NCBI GenBank assembly: GCA_023428755.1
Contig: JAEYWX010000031.1
Coordinates: 28,368 to 92,367, forward strand
Length of the DNA: 64,000 bases
DNA from: Bacteroidota bacterium
GTDB taxonomy: Bacteria; Bacteroidota; Bacteroidia; Chitinophagales; Chitinophagaceae
Direction: 5' to 3'
Shown: positions 54,809-63,065 of the stretch, in pieces
How the letters are laid out: each line of letters opens with the position of its first letter
Position numbering within the stretch: position 1 is the stretch's first letter
Translations under genes and position numbers: made by a program
The notes under the pieces: model-generated
Told to the model about the DNA's origin: nothing
Seen by the model: only the letters and a program-made list of their open reading frames with translations
The model's database searches: none

Positions 54809-55345
54809 TTAATGAACCGGCAATTCAAATGTTTGTGCTACCTGTAAATAATTTTTAAAATCAACACTATATCTGCCATTCACAACTGTAGCAGCCGGAA
54901 TTACTACAATACGTAATGCAGTAAACGCCTGATCGCCTGTGCCTGTTAAACGGGTCATGTAAAAGGTAGTATTACTCGTATTAGGGCTTCCATAATACGC
55001 TCTGTATTCAAACGAGCTTGTAACCGAACCGGGAATGGGATACCAAAAACCTCCTGCTGTTTTTACATAAGCATACAAAATACTTTTATCGAGGTTGGCT
55101 TGCGTTAAAGCAAAGGTTCTGCTGATCTCAACACCAGTGTGCGTAAATCCAGGAAAACTGTATTGTGTAACATTGGCTGAACCGGTGGCTCCTGTTGCAC
55201 CAGCAGGACCAGCTGGACCTGCAGGACCTGTTGCACCAGCGGGACCAGCAGGGCCGGCAGGGCCTGCGGGACCGGCATCCCCTTTACAAGAGCTTAAAAA
55301 AATAACTGAAACAAGTACGATTGCTGCTGAAAATAAAATTTTCAT
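54809..55345 (-). CDS. Collagen-like repeat lipoprotein
   Basis: A 178-residue lipoprotein: signal with lipobox LSSC (Cys20), then twelve consecutive Gly-X-Y triplets at residues 22-57 (mostly GPA, with GAT, GDA and GSA), then a ~120-residue beta-rich C-terminal domain (NVTQYSFPGFTHTGVE, GGFWYPIPGSVTSSFEYR). Bacterial Gly-X-Y repeats can form collagen-like triple helices. Here the Cys tether would place a short stalk on the cell surface or in the periplasm with the C-terminal domain as the trimerising or binding head (inference). The repeat DNA is locally G/C-rich. A -7 box (TAGTTTTG on the minus strand) lies at 55388-55395. Confidence 0.85.
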   Translation of the reverse strand: MKILFSAAIVLVSVIFLSSCKGDAGPAGPAGPAGPAGATGPAGPAGPAGATGATGSANVTQYSFPGFTHTGVEISRTFALTQANLDKSILYAYVKTAGGFWYPIPGSVTSSFEYRAYYGSPNTSNTTFYMTRLTGTGDQAFTALRIVVIPAATVVNGRYSVDFKNYLQVAQTFELPVH

Positions 55346-55387
55346 GATGATTGTGTTTACGTTAAAGATGATTGTTGATTAACACAG

Positions 55388-55395
55388 CAAAACTA
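55388..55395 (-). promoter_or_regulatory. -7 box for the collagen-like lipoprotein gene
   Basis: The plus strand CAAAACTA equals TAGTTTTG on the minus strand, 43 bases upstream of the ATG at 55345. Confidence 0.5.
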
Positions 55396-55514
55396 TTTTT
55401 AATCTATCCGCCCCACAATACCACTTTCGGGTGAGGGGCATACAACTTTACGGGTATAAATTGTCGGAATACTACTTCAATAGAGTCGATTTGGAAGCAA
55501 TACTTTCCTACCCT

Positions 55515-55522
55515 TACCTTTG
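55515..55522 (+). promoter_or_regulatory. -7 box directly before guaB
   Basis: TACCTTTG ends three bases before ATG 55526, the tightest spacing in the window. Confidence 0.55.
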
Positions 55523-55525
55523 CAC

Positions 55526-57022
55526 ATGGCAACAAGAAATAATTCCCCACTCAGCAAAGCGGTTCTCAACAAATTTTTTGGCGAAGGTTACACGTTCGAC
55601 GATGTATTACTGATGCCTGCCTATTCACAGGTACTTCCACGAGAGACCAACATCAGCACACAACTCACCAAATCGTTACGGCTCAACATTCCCATGCTCT
55701 CGGCAGCAATGGATACGGTTACAGAAGCCGGCCTGGCCATTGCCCTTGCACGGGAAGGCGGCATCGGCATCCTGCACAAGAACATGAGTATTGAGGAACA
55801 GGCCGCACAGGTGCGAAAAGTGAAGCGTAGTGAAAGCGGATTGATTCTTGATCCTATTACCCTGCATAGCGAAGCTACTCTGGCCGATGCATTGCAGTTG
55901 ATGAAAGAAAACAAGATCGGCGGTATTCCCATTGTGGATCAGAAAAATAAACTGGTGGGCATTCTCACCAACCGTGATCTTCGTTTTGAAACCAACTATA
56001 AAAAGAAAGTAAGTGAAGTGATGACATCCACCAACCTCATCACTGCACCGGAAGGAACTGATCTTAAAAAAGCACAGATCATTCTCAGTAAGCATAAAAT
56101 TGAAAAGTTACCGGTCATTAAAAAAGATGGCACATTGGCGGGTTTAATTACCTACCGTGATATGCTGCAGGTGCAAAGTCATCCAAGTGCAGTAAAAGAT
56201 TCGTTTGGTCGATTGTTAGTAGGTGCTGCTCTCGGCATTACTGCTGACATGCTCGACAGAGCTGCTGCCTTGCAACATGTAGGTGTTGACATTGTTACAC
56301 TCGATAGTGCACATGGCCATAGCAAGGGCGTAATCGATTCATTGAAATTATTAAAAAAGAATTTCAAAAAATTACAGGTGATTGCCGGTAACGCAGGTAC
56401 AGGAGCCGGTGCGAAAGCATTGGCCGATGCAGGCGCAGATGCAGTGAAAATCGGGATTGGCCCCGGTTCTATTTGTACTACACGTATTGTTGCCGGTACA
56501 GGTGTTCCGCAATTAACCGCTATTATGGAAGCGGCACATGCAGTAAAAGCAAAAGGCATTCCTGTAATTGCAGACGGTGGTATCCGTTACACCGGTGATA
56601 TGGTAAAAGCATTGGCAGCAGGCGCATCAACTGTAATGATGGGTAGTGTATTTGCAGGTACAGAAGAAAGCCCGGGTGAAACCATTATTTACGAAGGAAG
56701 AAAATTCAAACAATACCGTGGCATGGGTTCCATTGGTGCCATGCAGCAAGGGAGTGGTGATCGTTATTTCCAGGATGTGGAAGATGGTATCAAAAAATTA
56801 GTACCCGAAGGAATTGAAGGTCGTGTACCATTCAAAGGAAATGTAAGTGAGATCGTGCACCAATTCACCGGCGGACTTCGTGCAGGTATGGGTTACTGTG
56901 GTGCTCAAACCATCAAAGATCTGCAAGGCGCACAATTCATCAAGATCAGCAACGCTGGTATGAAAGAAAGTCATGCACATGATGTGATTATTACCAAAGA
57001 AAGCCCGAATTATTCGAGATAA
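55526..57022 (+). CDS. guaB: Inosine-5'-monophosphate dehydrogenase
   Basis: A 498-residue NAD-dependent enzyme that makes XMP from IMP, the committed step of GMP synthesis. Features: FDDVLLMPAYSQVLPRET, a CBS-domain pair at about 98-215 (KIGGIPIVDQKNKLVGILT and KIEKLPVIKKDGTLAGLIT), the catalytic loop IGPGSICTTRIVAGTGVPQ with the active-site Cys, IADGGIRYTGD and YRGMGSIGAM. The start is ATG 55526 (MATRNNSPLSK). Standard length. The transcript likely ends at the hairpin 57131-57190. Confidence 0.95.
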   Translation: MATRNNSPLSKAVLNKFFGEGYTFDDVLLMPAYSQVLPRETNISTQLTKSLRLNIPMLSAAMDTVTEAGLAIALAREGGIGILHKNMSIEEQAAQVRKVKRSESGLILDPITLHSEATLADALQLMKENKIGGIPIVDQKNKLVGILTNRDLRFETNYKKKVSEVMTSTNLITAPEGTDLKKAQIILSKHKIEKLPVIKKDGTLAGLITYRDMLQVQSHPSAVKDSFGRLLVGAALGITADMLDRAAALQHVGVDIVTLDSAHGHSKGVIDSLKLLKKNFKKLQVIAGNAGTGAGAKALADAGADAVKIGIGPGSICTTRIVAGTGVPQLTAIMEAAHAVKAKGIPVIADGGIRYTGDMVKALAAGASTVMMGSVFAGTEESPGETIIYEGRKFKQYRGMGSIGAMQQGSGDRYFQDVEDGIKKLVPEGIEGRVPFKGNVSEIVHQFTGGLRAGMGYCGAQTIKDLQGAQFIKISNAGMKESHAHDVIITKESPNYSR

Positions 57023-57035
57023 GAAACGTAGGCAG

Positions 57036-57091
57036 ACCCTGAGCGAAGTCGAAGGGTCGTTCAAAAAGATTGAGCGAAGTCGAAATCTTTT
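57036..57091. repeat. Two tandem hairpins with constant GAGCGAAGTCGA core
   Basis: Copy 1: ACCCT-GAGCGAAGTCGA-AGGGT (57036-57057). Copy 2: AAAAGATT-GAGCGAAGTCGA-AATCTTTT (57064-57091). The 12-base core is identical while the flanks differ completely, yet each pair of flanks is perfectly complementary. I recall this core as a frequent dispersed palindromic repeat in Bacteroidota and other bacteria (not verified here). Confidence 0.8.
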
Positions 57092-57130
57092 GTATCGTTT
57101 CGTATGTCCGCAGAACTTATAATTGCCGTG

Positions 57131-57190
57131 AAGCCGGGAAGACGAGAAGAAAAAACTTACCGCCTTCCCGTCTTTCCGGCTTATTTTTTT
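57131..57190 (+). terminator. Terminator of guaB
   Basis: AAGCCGGGAAGACG...GAAG (from 57131) pairs with CTTCCCGTCTTTCCGGCTT (ending 57182), a long stem with small mismatches followed by a run of seven T (57184-57190). The rest of the 57023-57360 spacer holds the two GAGCGAAGTCGA hairpins and ~170 bases without visible genes. Confidence 0.8.
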
Positions 57191-57360
57191 GTTACCAGCA
57201 ATTGTAATTCTGTGCATCATTTGTTGCGTCGCACTCTTGTGCTGCATCAATCTTACTAATCAATGAACAAGATTGATCTCTTTTTACTATTTAGCCTTTT
57301 CATCACAGAACGGATTCAATCGCTTTCCGCATTTCGCTTATTTTTACAAAAATCAGTTAC

Positions 57361-59001
57361 TTGAAAAAGTTCCAACCTATTCTGCTTTCACTGCTGTCAG
57401 GTTTATTATTCTTTCTTGCATGGCCGATGATGAACATGACCGTTGCCATCTTCTTTGCATTTATTCCGTTGTTCATCATTGAACAGCAGAATTATTCGAA
57501 GCTGAAATTTTTCGGGCTCATCTATCTCGCCCTCTTCACCTGGAACATCAGCACCACCTGGTGGATCTGGAATGCATCGATGATCGGTGCATGGCTGGCC
57601 ATTTTTGTAAACAGTTTGCTCATGTGTATTCCGTTGATGGGCTTTCGGTTCATGAAAAAACGATTGGGTGCAACCATCGGCTATACGTCATTCATTGTGT
57701 TCTGGTTATCGTTCGAATATCTTCATTTGCAGGATTGGGGACTCAGCTGGCCATGGCTCACACTCGGCAATGTGTTTGCAGGTCGCATTAATTGGATTCA
57801 GTGGTATGAATACACAGGAACAAGTGGTGGAAGTTTGTGGGTATTGCTGGTGAATGTGATGTTGTTTCGATTGCTTGATGCAGGAAGGACGAAGCAGGAT
57901 GTACGAGGTACGAAACAAGATGTACGAGGTAAGATATACGATGTACGAATGTCATCGCTTCTACTAATTTCTGCAGCATTTGCATTGCCCATCATTCTGT
58001 CACTATTCATCAACAATAATCGAACTTCAAAAAATCCGACATCAGACATCATACATCCGACGTCAGAAAACGTCGTCATCATTCAACCCAACATCGATCC
58101 CTACGAAAAACTTTCAACCGGAACCTTTGATGCGCAACTGCAAAAACTGATTCGCTTAAGTGAAGAAAAGATCGACAGCAATACTACCTTACTTGTTTGG
58201 CCTGAAACAGCTTTGTATTCACCCAATGGTTTCGACGAGATCAATCTCAAACAAAATTTCTTTCTCAATCCACTCTTTGATTTTTTGCGACGTCATCCGC
58301 ACATCAATTTATTCACCGGCATTGAAAGTTATCGAGTTTATCCGGAACGTGTATCATCATCAGCCCGACCCATTGACGGCACATCCGATTTTTACGAAGT
58401 GTACAATGGAAGTGCGGTACTCGACAGCAGCGGACCCAAACAATTCTATCACAAATCGATGCTGGTGCCCGGCGTAGAAACATTGCCCCGCTTTTTATTA
58501 TTTCTCGGTCCTGTGTTTGAACAACTCGGCGGCACAGCAGGCGGTTATGCACGGCAGGAAGAACGCACACCGCTTCCTACCAACAATGGCTATGTAATTG
58601 CACCGGCTATTTGTTACGAAAGTATTTATGGCGAATACATGAGCAGGTATGTAAAAGCAGGCGCCAATATTATTGCGGTGATCACCAACGATGGATGGTG
58701 GGGCAATACCCCGGGTTACAAACATCACATGCTGTATGGAAAACTGCGAGCCATTGAAACACGGAAATGGGTGTTGCGCAGCGCCAATACCGGCATCAGT
58801 TGTTTTATTGATCCAACCGGCAACGATTATCAATCACAACCCTGGTGGACCGAAGCCTCCATCAAAATGAATATCTCCGTCAACACTCAGCAAACATTCT
58901 TTGTACGTTTTGGCGATATACTGAGCAAACTGGCCTTGTTCTTAACAGCAGCGATCTTGCTGTTTGCAATTTATCAACGCTTCAAAAGCAAACAGTTGTA
59001 A
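57361..59001 (+). CDS. lnt: Apolipoprotein N-acyltransferase
   Basis: A 546-residue inner-membrane enzyme that N-acylates the terminal Cys of lipoproteins. The N-terminal ~240 residues hold about six to seven helices; the nitrilase-fold domain carries the triad Glu282 (LVWPETALYS), Lys365 (FYHKSMLV) and Cys418 (APAICYESIYG). A C-terminal helix follows (LALFLTAAILLFAIYQRF). The start is TTG 57361. Residues about 176-197 and 222-237 are encoded by short-word repeats (57886-57950 and 58025-58070), flanking the last membrane helix before the catalytic domain; they are in frame and the catalytic residues are intact. Confidence 0.92.
   Translation: MKKFQPILLSLLSGLLFFLAWPMMNMTVAIFFAFIPLFIIEQQNYSKLKFFGLIYLALFTWNISTTWWIWNASMIGAWLAIFVNSLLMCIPLMGFRFMKKRLGATIGYTSFIVFWLSFEYLHLQDWGLSWPWLTLGNVFAGRINWIQWYEYTGTSGGSLWVLLVNVMLFRLLDAGRTKQDVRGTKQDVRGKIYDVRMSSLLLISAAFALPIILSLFINNNRTSKNPTSDIIHPTSENVVIIQPNIDPYEKLSTGTFDAQLQKLIRLSEEKIDSNTTLLVWPETALYSPNGFDEINLKQNFFLNPLFDFLRRHPHINLFTGIESYRVYPERVSSSARPIDGTSDFYEVYNGSAVLDSSGPKQFYHKSMLVPGVETLPRFLLFLGPVFEQLGGTAGGYARQEERTPLPTNNGYVIAPAICYESIYGEYMSRYVKAGANIIAVITNDGWWGNTPGYKHHMLYGKLRAIETRKWVLRSANTGISCFIDPTGNDYQSQPWWTEASIKMNISVNTQQTFFVRFGDILSKLALFLTAAILLFAIYQRFKSKQL
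57886..57950. repeat. Short-word repeat within lnt (first block)
   Basis: Degenerate copies of GTACGAGGTACGAAACAAGA-type words (units of about 7 and 21 bases; GATGTACGAGGTA occurs twice). Translated as RTKQDVRGTKQDVRGKIYD in the lnt frame. Confidence 0.7.
58025..58070. repeat. Short-word repeat within lnt (second block)
   Basis: Contains ATCCGACATCAGACATCATA and CATCCGACGTCAGA. CATACATCCGAC and ACATCAGACAT are shared with the rfbB-rfbC spacer repeat at 18725-18744. Translated as NPTSDIIHPTSEN. Confidence 0.7.
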
Positions 59002-59074
59002 AACAACTGGTAAAATTCATCCATTTGTTACACAAACGGCTTTGACGGCTTGTAATTTTTTGTAATTTACCCGC

Positions 59075-59887
59075 ATGCAACAACAGATGCTGGAAGCTGA
59101 TCATACGCTATCCTATTTTATTACCGGAAAAGGCGATACAGCAATCGTCCTGATTCATGGATTTGGTGAAGACAGCCGTATCTGGAAACATCAAATCGAT
59201 TTTCTTGCAAACGATTTTCGTTTATGCATCACCGATCTGCCGGGAACCGGTGAATCTGTAATGAACAACAGCGAAGTGTCAATGGAGTCGATGGCCACCA
59301 GTATCAAACAAATGCTGGACAAAGAACAGATCAGGCAATGCATTATGCTGGGCCATTCCATGGGTGGTTATGTTACATTGGCGTTTGCTGAAAACTATCC
59401 TGAACGTTTACTCGGTTTTGGATTGATCCATTCAACTGCGTATGCCGACAGTGATGAAAAAAAAGAAGCCCGTCAAAAATCCATCGGCTTCATCCGGCAA
59501 CATGGTGCGGCGGAGTTTATGAAAACCACCATCCCCAATTTATTTTCAAAACGTTTCAACGAAGAACAAAAAACAGTTGTAGATGAATTGATTCAACAGG
59601 GCAATCAATTTACTGCTGAAGCGTTAATAGCCTATTATACGGCCATGATCAACCGGCCCAACCGATCCCATATCCTGCAGAAAGCAACGGTACCTGTATT
59701 ATTTTTTATTGGCGAAGAAGACAAAGCCGTAAACCCTGCCGATGCAGTAGAGCAAAGTGCACTACCCGCCATGTGTATGGTAAAGTTGATCCCAGGTATT
59801 GCACACATGGGCATGCTGGAGGCAACCGATGAACTGAACAGAACCATTGGAGAATTTTGTACAACAGTAATAGAACAATCACTGTAA
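59075..59887 (+). CDS. Alpha/beta-fold hydrolase
   Basis: A 270-residue cytoplasmic hydrolase. Motifs: oxyanion region VLIHGFGEDSRIW, TDLPGTGES, the nucleophile elbow MLGHSMGGYVTL (Ser in GHSMG), FIGEEDKAVNP with the acid, and PGIAHMGMLE with the catalytic His. The family includes esterases, lactonases and C-C hydrolases; the substrate is unknown. It lies ten bases upstream of the CHU_C gene, so they may be co-transcribed. The start is ATG 59075; M5 is an alternative. Confidence 0.82.
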   Translation: MQQQMLEADHTLSYFITGKGDTAIVLIHGFGEDSRIWKHQIDFLANDFRLCITDLPGTGESVMNNSEVSMESMATSIKQMLDKEQIRQCIMLGHSMGGYVTLAFAENYPERLLGFGLIHSTAYADSDEKKEARQKSIGFIRQHGAAEFMKTTIPNLFSKRFNEEQKTVVDELIQQGNQFTAEALIAYYTAMINRPNRSHILQKATVPVLFFIGEEDKAVNPADAVEQSALPAMCMVKLIPGIAHMGMLEATDELNRTIGEFCTTVIEQSL

Positions 59888-59897
59888 CCACAATTGC

Positions 59898-62543
59898 ATG
59901 AAACGAATTTTATTGGTCTTATCCATACTGTTATTGCTGCAAGAAACAAAAGCCGGGCATATATCGGGTGGCGAAATGTATTATGTGTATGTTGGTCCGG
60001 GTAGTGGAACCAACAGTATCTATCGTGTAACACTCCGGTTGTTTCGTGATTGTAACCCAATCAATACGGGAGGCGGACAAATTGCAGAATTACCCGGCAG
60101 TGTAGCAATAGGCGTATTCAACAGAGGCACAAATGCAACTGTAATTGACAGCATACTGGTTCAACGCAGCGATTTCAGGAGTTTTTCGCTGCAAAATCCG
60201 TTCAGCTGTATTATCAATGCGCCGGTTGTGTGTTATGAGGTTGCTCTTTATACAACCGAGATTCAACTACCCATAAACACACAGGGATATACTATTTCAT
60301 TTCAAACCTGTTGCCGTATCAATGGCCTTTCAAATGTAGGAGGCTTCAATGCCGGAGCCACCTACGCCACAAATATTCCGGGTACGGCCATTCTTGGAAA
60401 TGAAACCAATTCAAGTCCGGTATTCGACATAAAAGATACGGCACTTGTATGCCGTAATAAACGCTTTACACTACCCTTCAGCGCCACCGATCCTGATGCA
60501 GGCGATTCACTCAGCTATAGTTTTTGTGATGCTTACAACACAACTGGTTTAACCAACTCCGCCACCGTTCGCCCCAATAACCCACCTTATCCTTCCCTCA
60601 GTTACAATCCAGGCTATAATGGTAATTCGCCGCTGGGTCCCAATGTAACAATCAACCCCGTTACAGGTGTTATTTCAGGCGTTGCACCAACAGGAATTGT
60701 TAACCCGAGCGGAGCCTCCTTCTTTGTAGTGAATGTATGTATTACAGAATGGCGAAGAGGTGTTGCCATTTCCACGCATCGAAAAGATTTTACCATCCGT
60801 ATTTCTGATTGTGATTTTGCAGATGCAGAACTGCCGTTGGAAAACAGAAGCTGCGATGGTTTTACACAAACATTTTCCAACCTTACACCAAGTACAGAGA
60901 TCAGGAGTTGGTATTGGGATTTTGGTGTACCCACTGCCAGCAATGATACATCCACACAAAGCACTCCTACGTTTACCTACCCTGATACGGGCGTGTATAA
61001 AATTATGCTCATTGTAAACCGCAATGAAATTTGTACCGATACTTCCTATTCTGATATTTATGTATATCCCGGTTTCTTTCCCGCCTTTGATTTGTACGAT
61101 GGCTGTAAAGATGTACCCATTCAGTTTACCGATCAAACAACATCGAACTATGGTTTCCCCAACAGTTGGAAATGGAATTTCGGCAATCCGGCAACCACAG
61201 CCGACACATCGCTTTTACAAAACCCGTTGTACACGTATCCGGCAAACGGAAGTTATACCGTGCAGTTAATAACGGGTAGCAACAAAGGCTGTCTCGATAC
61301 CATCTCCAGGCCCATTGTAATTTCTGATAAGCCATCCTTGCAGTTAACCAACGATACGCTCATTTGTTCCATTGACACTTTGCAGTTAAACGCAGTAGGA
61401 CAAGGAACTTTTCAATGGACACCTTCTTACAATATCAGCAATCAAACCATTGCCAATCCATTGGTGAGCCCTGATGTGCCTACCAAATATTATGTAACAC
61501 TTACATTGGCACCGGGTTGTTTTAATACCGATTCGGTATTGGTGAATGTGGTTGACTTTGTTACACTGCAGGCACCGAATGATACCACCATTTGCAGAGG
61601 CGATTCGGTGATACTAAAACCAAGTACCGATGGATTGCAATACAGCTGGAGCCCGCCGAATTTATTTACCGATCCCAATGTGCGTGATGCAGTGGCCTAT
61701 CCTACCGATCCATCAACTGTGTTTACGGTTGTGTCAACGATTGGAAAATGCAATCAAACACGAACAGTAACCGTTAACACAGTTCCTTACCCGTTAGTGA
61801 ATGCCGGACCCGACGATGCCATTTGTTTTGGCGATTCCACAGTGCTAACCGCCAATGGCGATGCAGAGAATTGGTTATGGTCGCCGGCTGCAACACTGGG
61901 TTCACCTACCAATGCAGTTACAACCGCCTTTCCGTTAATCAATACAAATTATATTCTGCGTGGCACATCCAACCTGGGATGTCCCAAACCCGTTTTTGAT
62001 ACAGTACTGGTACGTGTTATTCCACCGGTGCCTGCCTTTGCGGGCAACGATACATTGGTGGTGGTTGGGCAACCCCTGCAGTTAACGGGAAGCGGCGGCA
62101 GCATTTACCAATGGGCACCTCCCGACTTTTTAAACAATCCAAACATCTTCAATCCCATTGCTGTGTTTGATGCCTCCCGTGAAAACTTCAGTTTCATTAT
62201 GCGTACGGAAACACCGGAAGGATGTTTTGCATTTGATACCATCAACATCCGCATTTTTAAAACAGCACCGGATATTTTTGTACCTACCGGATTTACACCC
62301 GATGGCAACGGACTCAACGATGTGTTACGACCGTTTGCCGTAGGCATTGCACAGTTCGATTATTTCCGTGTGTTCAACCGCTGGGGACAGGAAGTATTTG
62401 CCACTACCCGTTTGGATGAAGGCTGGGATGGCACATTTAAAAGCATTCAACAAGACCCCGGCACCTATGCATGGATGGTGAGCGGTATTGATTTTCTTGG
62501 CCGACGCATTTTGAAAAAAGGAACAGTGGTGTTGATACGATAA
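59898..62543 (+). CDS. Secreted PKD-domain protein with gliding-motility-associated (CHU_C, T9SS type B) C-terminal domain
   Basis: An 881-residue protein with signal peptide (1-19, ending ETKAG). The N-terminal ~310 residues have a repeated Cys-containing beta-sandwich pattern (AGHISGGEMYYVYVG, FQTCCRINGLSNVG) that I recognise in many Bacteroidota gliding-associated proteins. PKD-like domains lie at about 325-485 (WYWDFGVPTASNDTS, SWKWNFGNPATT), then Ig-like repeats with the W(S/T)P pattern (about 490-785). The C-terminal ~85 residues are the CHU_C/type B domain: IFVPTGFTPDGNGLNDVL, FRVFNRWGQEVF, GTYAWMVSG, KKGTVVLIR. It is probably a T9SS-exported surface protein or adhesin. Confidence 0.88.
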   Translation: MKRILLVLSILLLLQETKAGHISGGEMYYVYVGPGSGTNSIYRVTLRLFRDCNPINTGGGQIAELPGSVAIGVFNRGTNATVIDSILVQRSDFRSFSLQNPFSCIINAPVVCYEVALYTTEIQLPINTQGYTISFQTCCRINGLSNVGGFNAGATYATNIPGTAILGNETNSSPVFDIKDTALVCRNKRFTLPFSATDPDAGDSLSYSFCDAYNTTGLTNSATVRPNNPPYPSLSYNPGYNGNSPLGPNVTINPVTGVISGVAPTGIVNPSGASFFVVNVCITEWRRGVAISTHRKDFTIRISDCDFADAELPLENRSCDGFTQTFSNLTPSTEIRSWYWDFGVPTASNDTSTQSTPTFTYPDTGVYKIMLIVNRNEICTDTSYSDIYVYPGFFPAFDLYDGCKDVPIQFTDQTTSNYGFPNSWKWNFGNPATTADTSLLQNPLYTYPANGSYTVQLITGSNKGCLDTISRPIVISDKPSLQLTNDTLICSIDTLQLNAVGQGTFQWTPSYNISNQTIANPLVSPDVPTKYYVTLTLAPGCFNTDSVLVNVVDFVTLQAPNDTTICRGDSVILKPSTDGLQYSWSPPNLFTDPNVRDAVAYPTDPSTVFTVVSTIGKCNQTRTVTVNTVPYPLVNAGPDDAICFGDSTVLTANGDAENWLWSPAATLGSPTNAVTTAFPLINTNYILRGTSNLGCPKPVFDTVLVRVIPPVPAFAGNDTLVVVGQPLQLTGSGGSIYQWAPPDFLNNPNIFNPIAVFDASRENFSFIMRTETPEGCFAFDTINIRIFKTAPDIFVPTGFTPDGNGLNDVLRPFAVGIAQFDYFRVFNRWGQEVFATTRLDEGWDGTFKSIQQDPGTYAWMVSGIDFLGRRILKKGTVVLIR

Positions 62544-62636
62544 GAGTGGATTGTACTAACAACAATACAAAAAGTTGAACACTAAACCGTTGAATTTCAA
62601 TTGTGAAAATTTTAAAACACAGCATTTAGTATCATA

Positions 62637-62644
62637 TATATTTG
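62637..62644 (+). promoter_or_regulatory. -7 box of a candidate small RNA
   Basis: TATATTTG, a perfect TAnnTTTG element with no coding start downstream for more than 400 bases on this strand. The terminator at 62725-62760 would bound a transcript of roughly 110 bases. Confidence 0.45.
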
Positions 62645-62649
62645 TGTTG

Positions 62650-62760
62650 TAAGCAACCCTGCTGGACACATTCTAAGTTTCTCTATGAAATTTCATACTT
62701 AGGCTGTAAATTTACTTAGCTAAGAACAGCCGATGCGATTGCATTGGCTGTTTTATTTTT
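62650..62760 (+). ncRNA. Candidate structured small RNA or attenuator
   Basis: It is bounded by a -7 box (62637-62644) and a terminator (62725-62760). Internal pairing: CTAAGT (62673-62678) with ACTTAG (62697-62702) around a self-complementary ATGAAATTTCAT, and a CTTAGCTAAG palindrome at 62715-62724. ACAGCC (62726-62731) can pair with GGCTGT at 62702-62707 or at 62746-62751 (the terminator stem), which makes the two folds mutually exclusive. I do not recognise an RNA family; it could also just be the 3' UTR of the gene ending at 62543. Confidence 0.4.
62725..62760 (+). terminator. Terminator of the candidate RNA / CHU_C gene
   Basis: AACAGCC (62725-62731) with GGCTGTT (62746-62752) and ATGC/GCAT inside, followed by TTTTATTTTT. 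Confidence 0.8.
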
Positions 62761-62978
62761 CAGAAAGGAAGATTGTCCTGTATAATTATTTGTTTTTTAA
62801 CCAATCCTTTTTTTAACTGCTGGTAGCTGATACGCTTCGATTCACCTCTGTTTCTGTAATACAATTTGTTTTGATGTATTTCTACCAGCATTTTTTCCTT
62901 TTGTGGAAACTGGTACACCGTTCGCCAATCTTGCATAGCAATTTGTAGTTGTGCATTCCAGTATTTCAGTATAATCAT
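62760..62978 (-). CDS. Small hypothetical protein
   Basis: A 72-residue, very basic protein with no signal peptide or membrane helix (MIILKYWNAQLQ, MLVEIHQNKLYYRNRGE, KRISYQQLKKGLVKKQ). The composition and evenly spaced hydrophobic residues look protein-like, but I do not recognise a family. It starts 60 bases before the left inverted repeat of the next gene and ends on the T-run of the plus-strand terminator. Could be a small nucleic-acid-binding or accessory protein; unproven. Confidence 0.5.
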   Translation of the reverse strand: MIILKYWNAQLQIAMQDWRTVYQFPQKEKMLVEIHQNKLYYRNRGESKRISYQQLKKGLVKKQIIIQDNLPF

Positions 62979-63038
62979 TTGTATAAATATAACTTGAAAA
63001 TCAATTGAAATTTATACAAGAAGGTGCGTATATTTATG

Positions 63039-63049
63039 TGTTGGCTGTA
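63039..63049 (+). repeat. Left inverted repeat flanking the orphan gene
   Basis: TGTTGGCTGTA, perfect inverted match to TACAGCCAACA at 63808-63818; the similarity continues loosely outward from the gene side as AATTTT versus AAAAA. Confidence 0.65.
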
Positions 63050-63065
63050 ATTTTATACTACTCGA

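Noticed and set aside
57036..57091. Possible mini CRISPR array (two GAGCGAAGTCGA units)
   Set aside because: Only two units, 31 bases apart, with complementary flanks rather than spacers, and no cas genes in the window.
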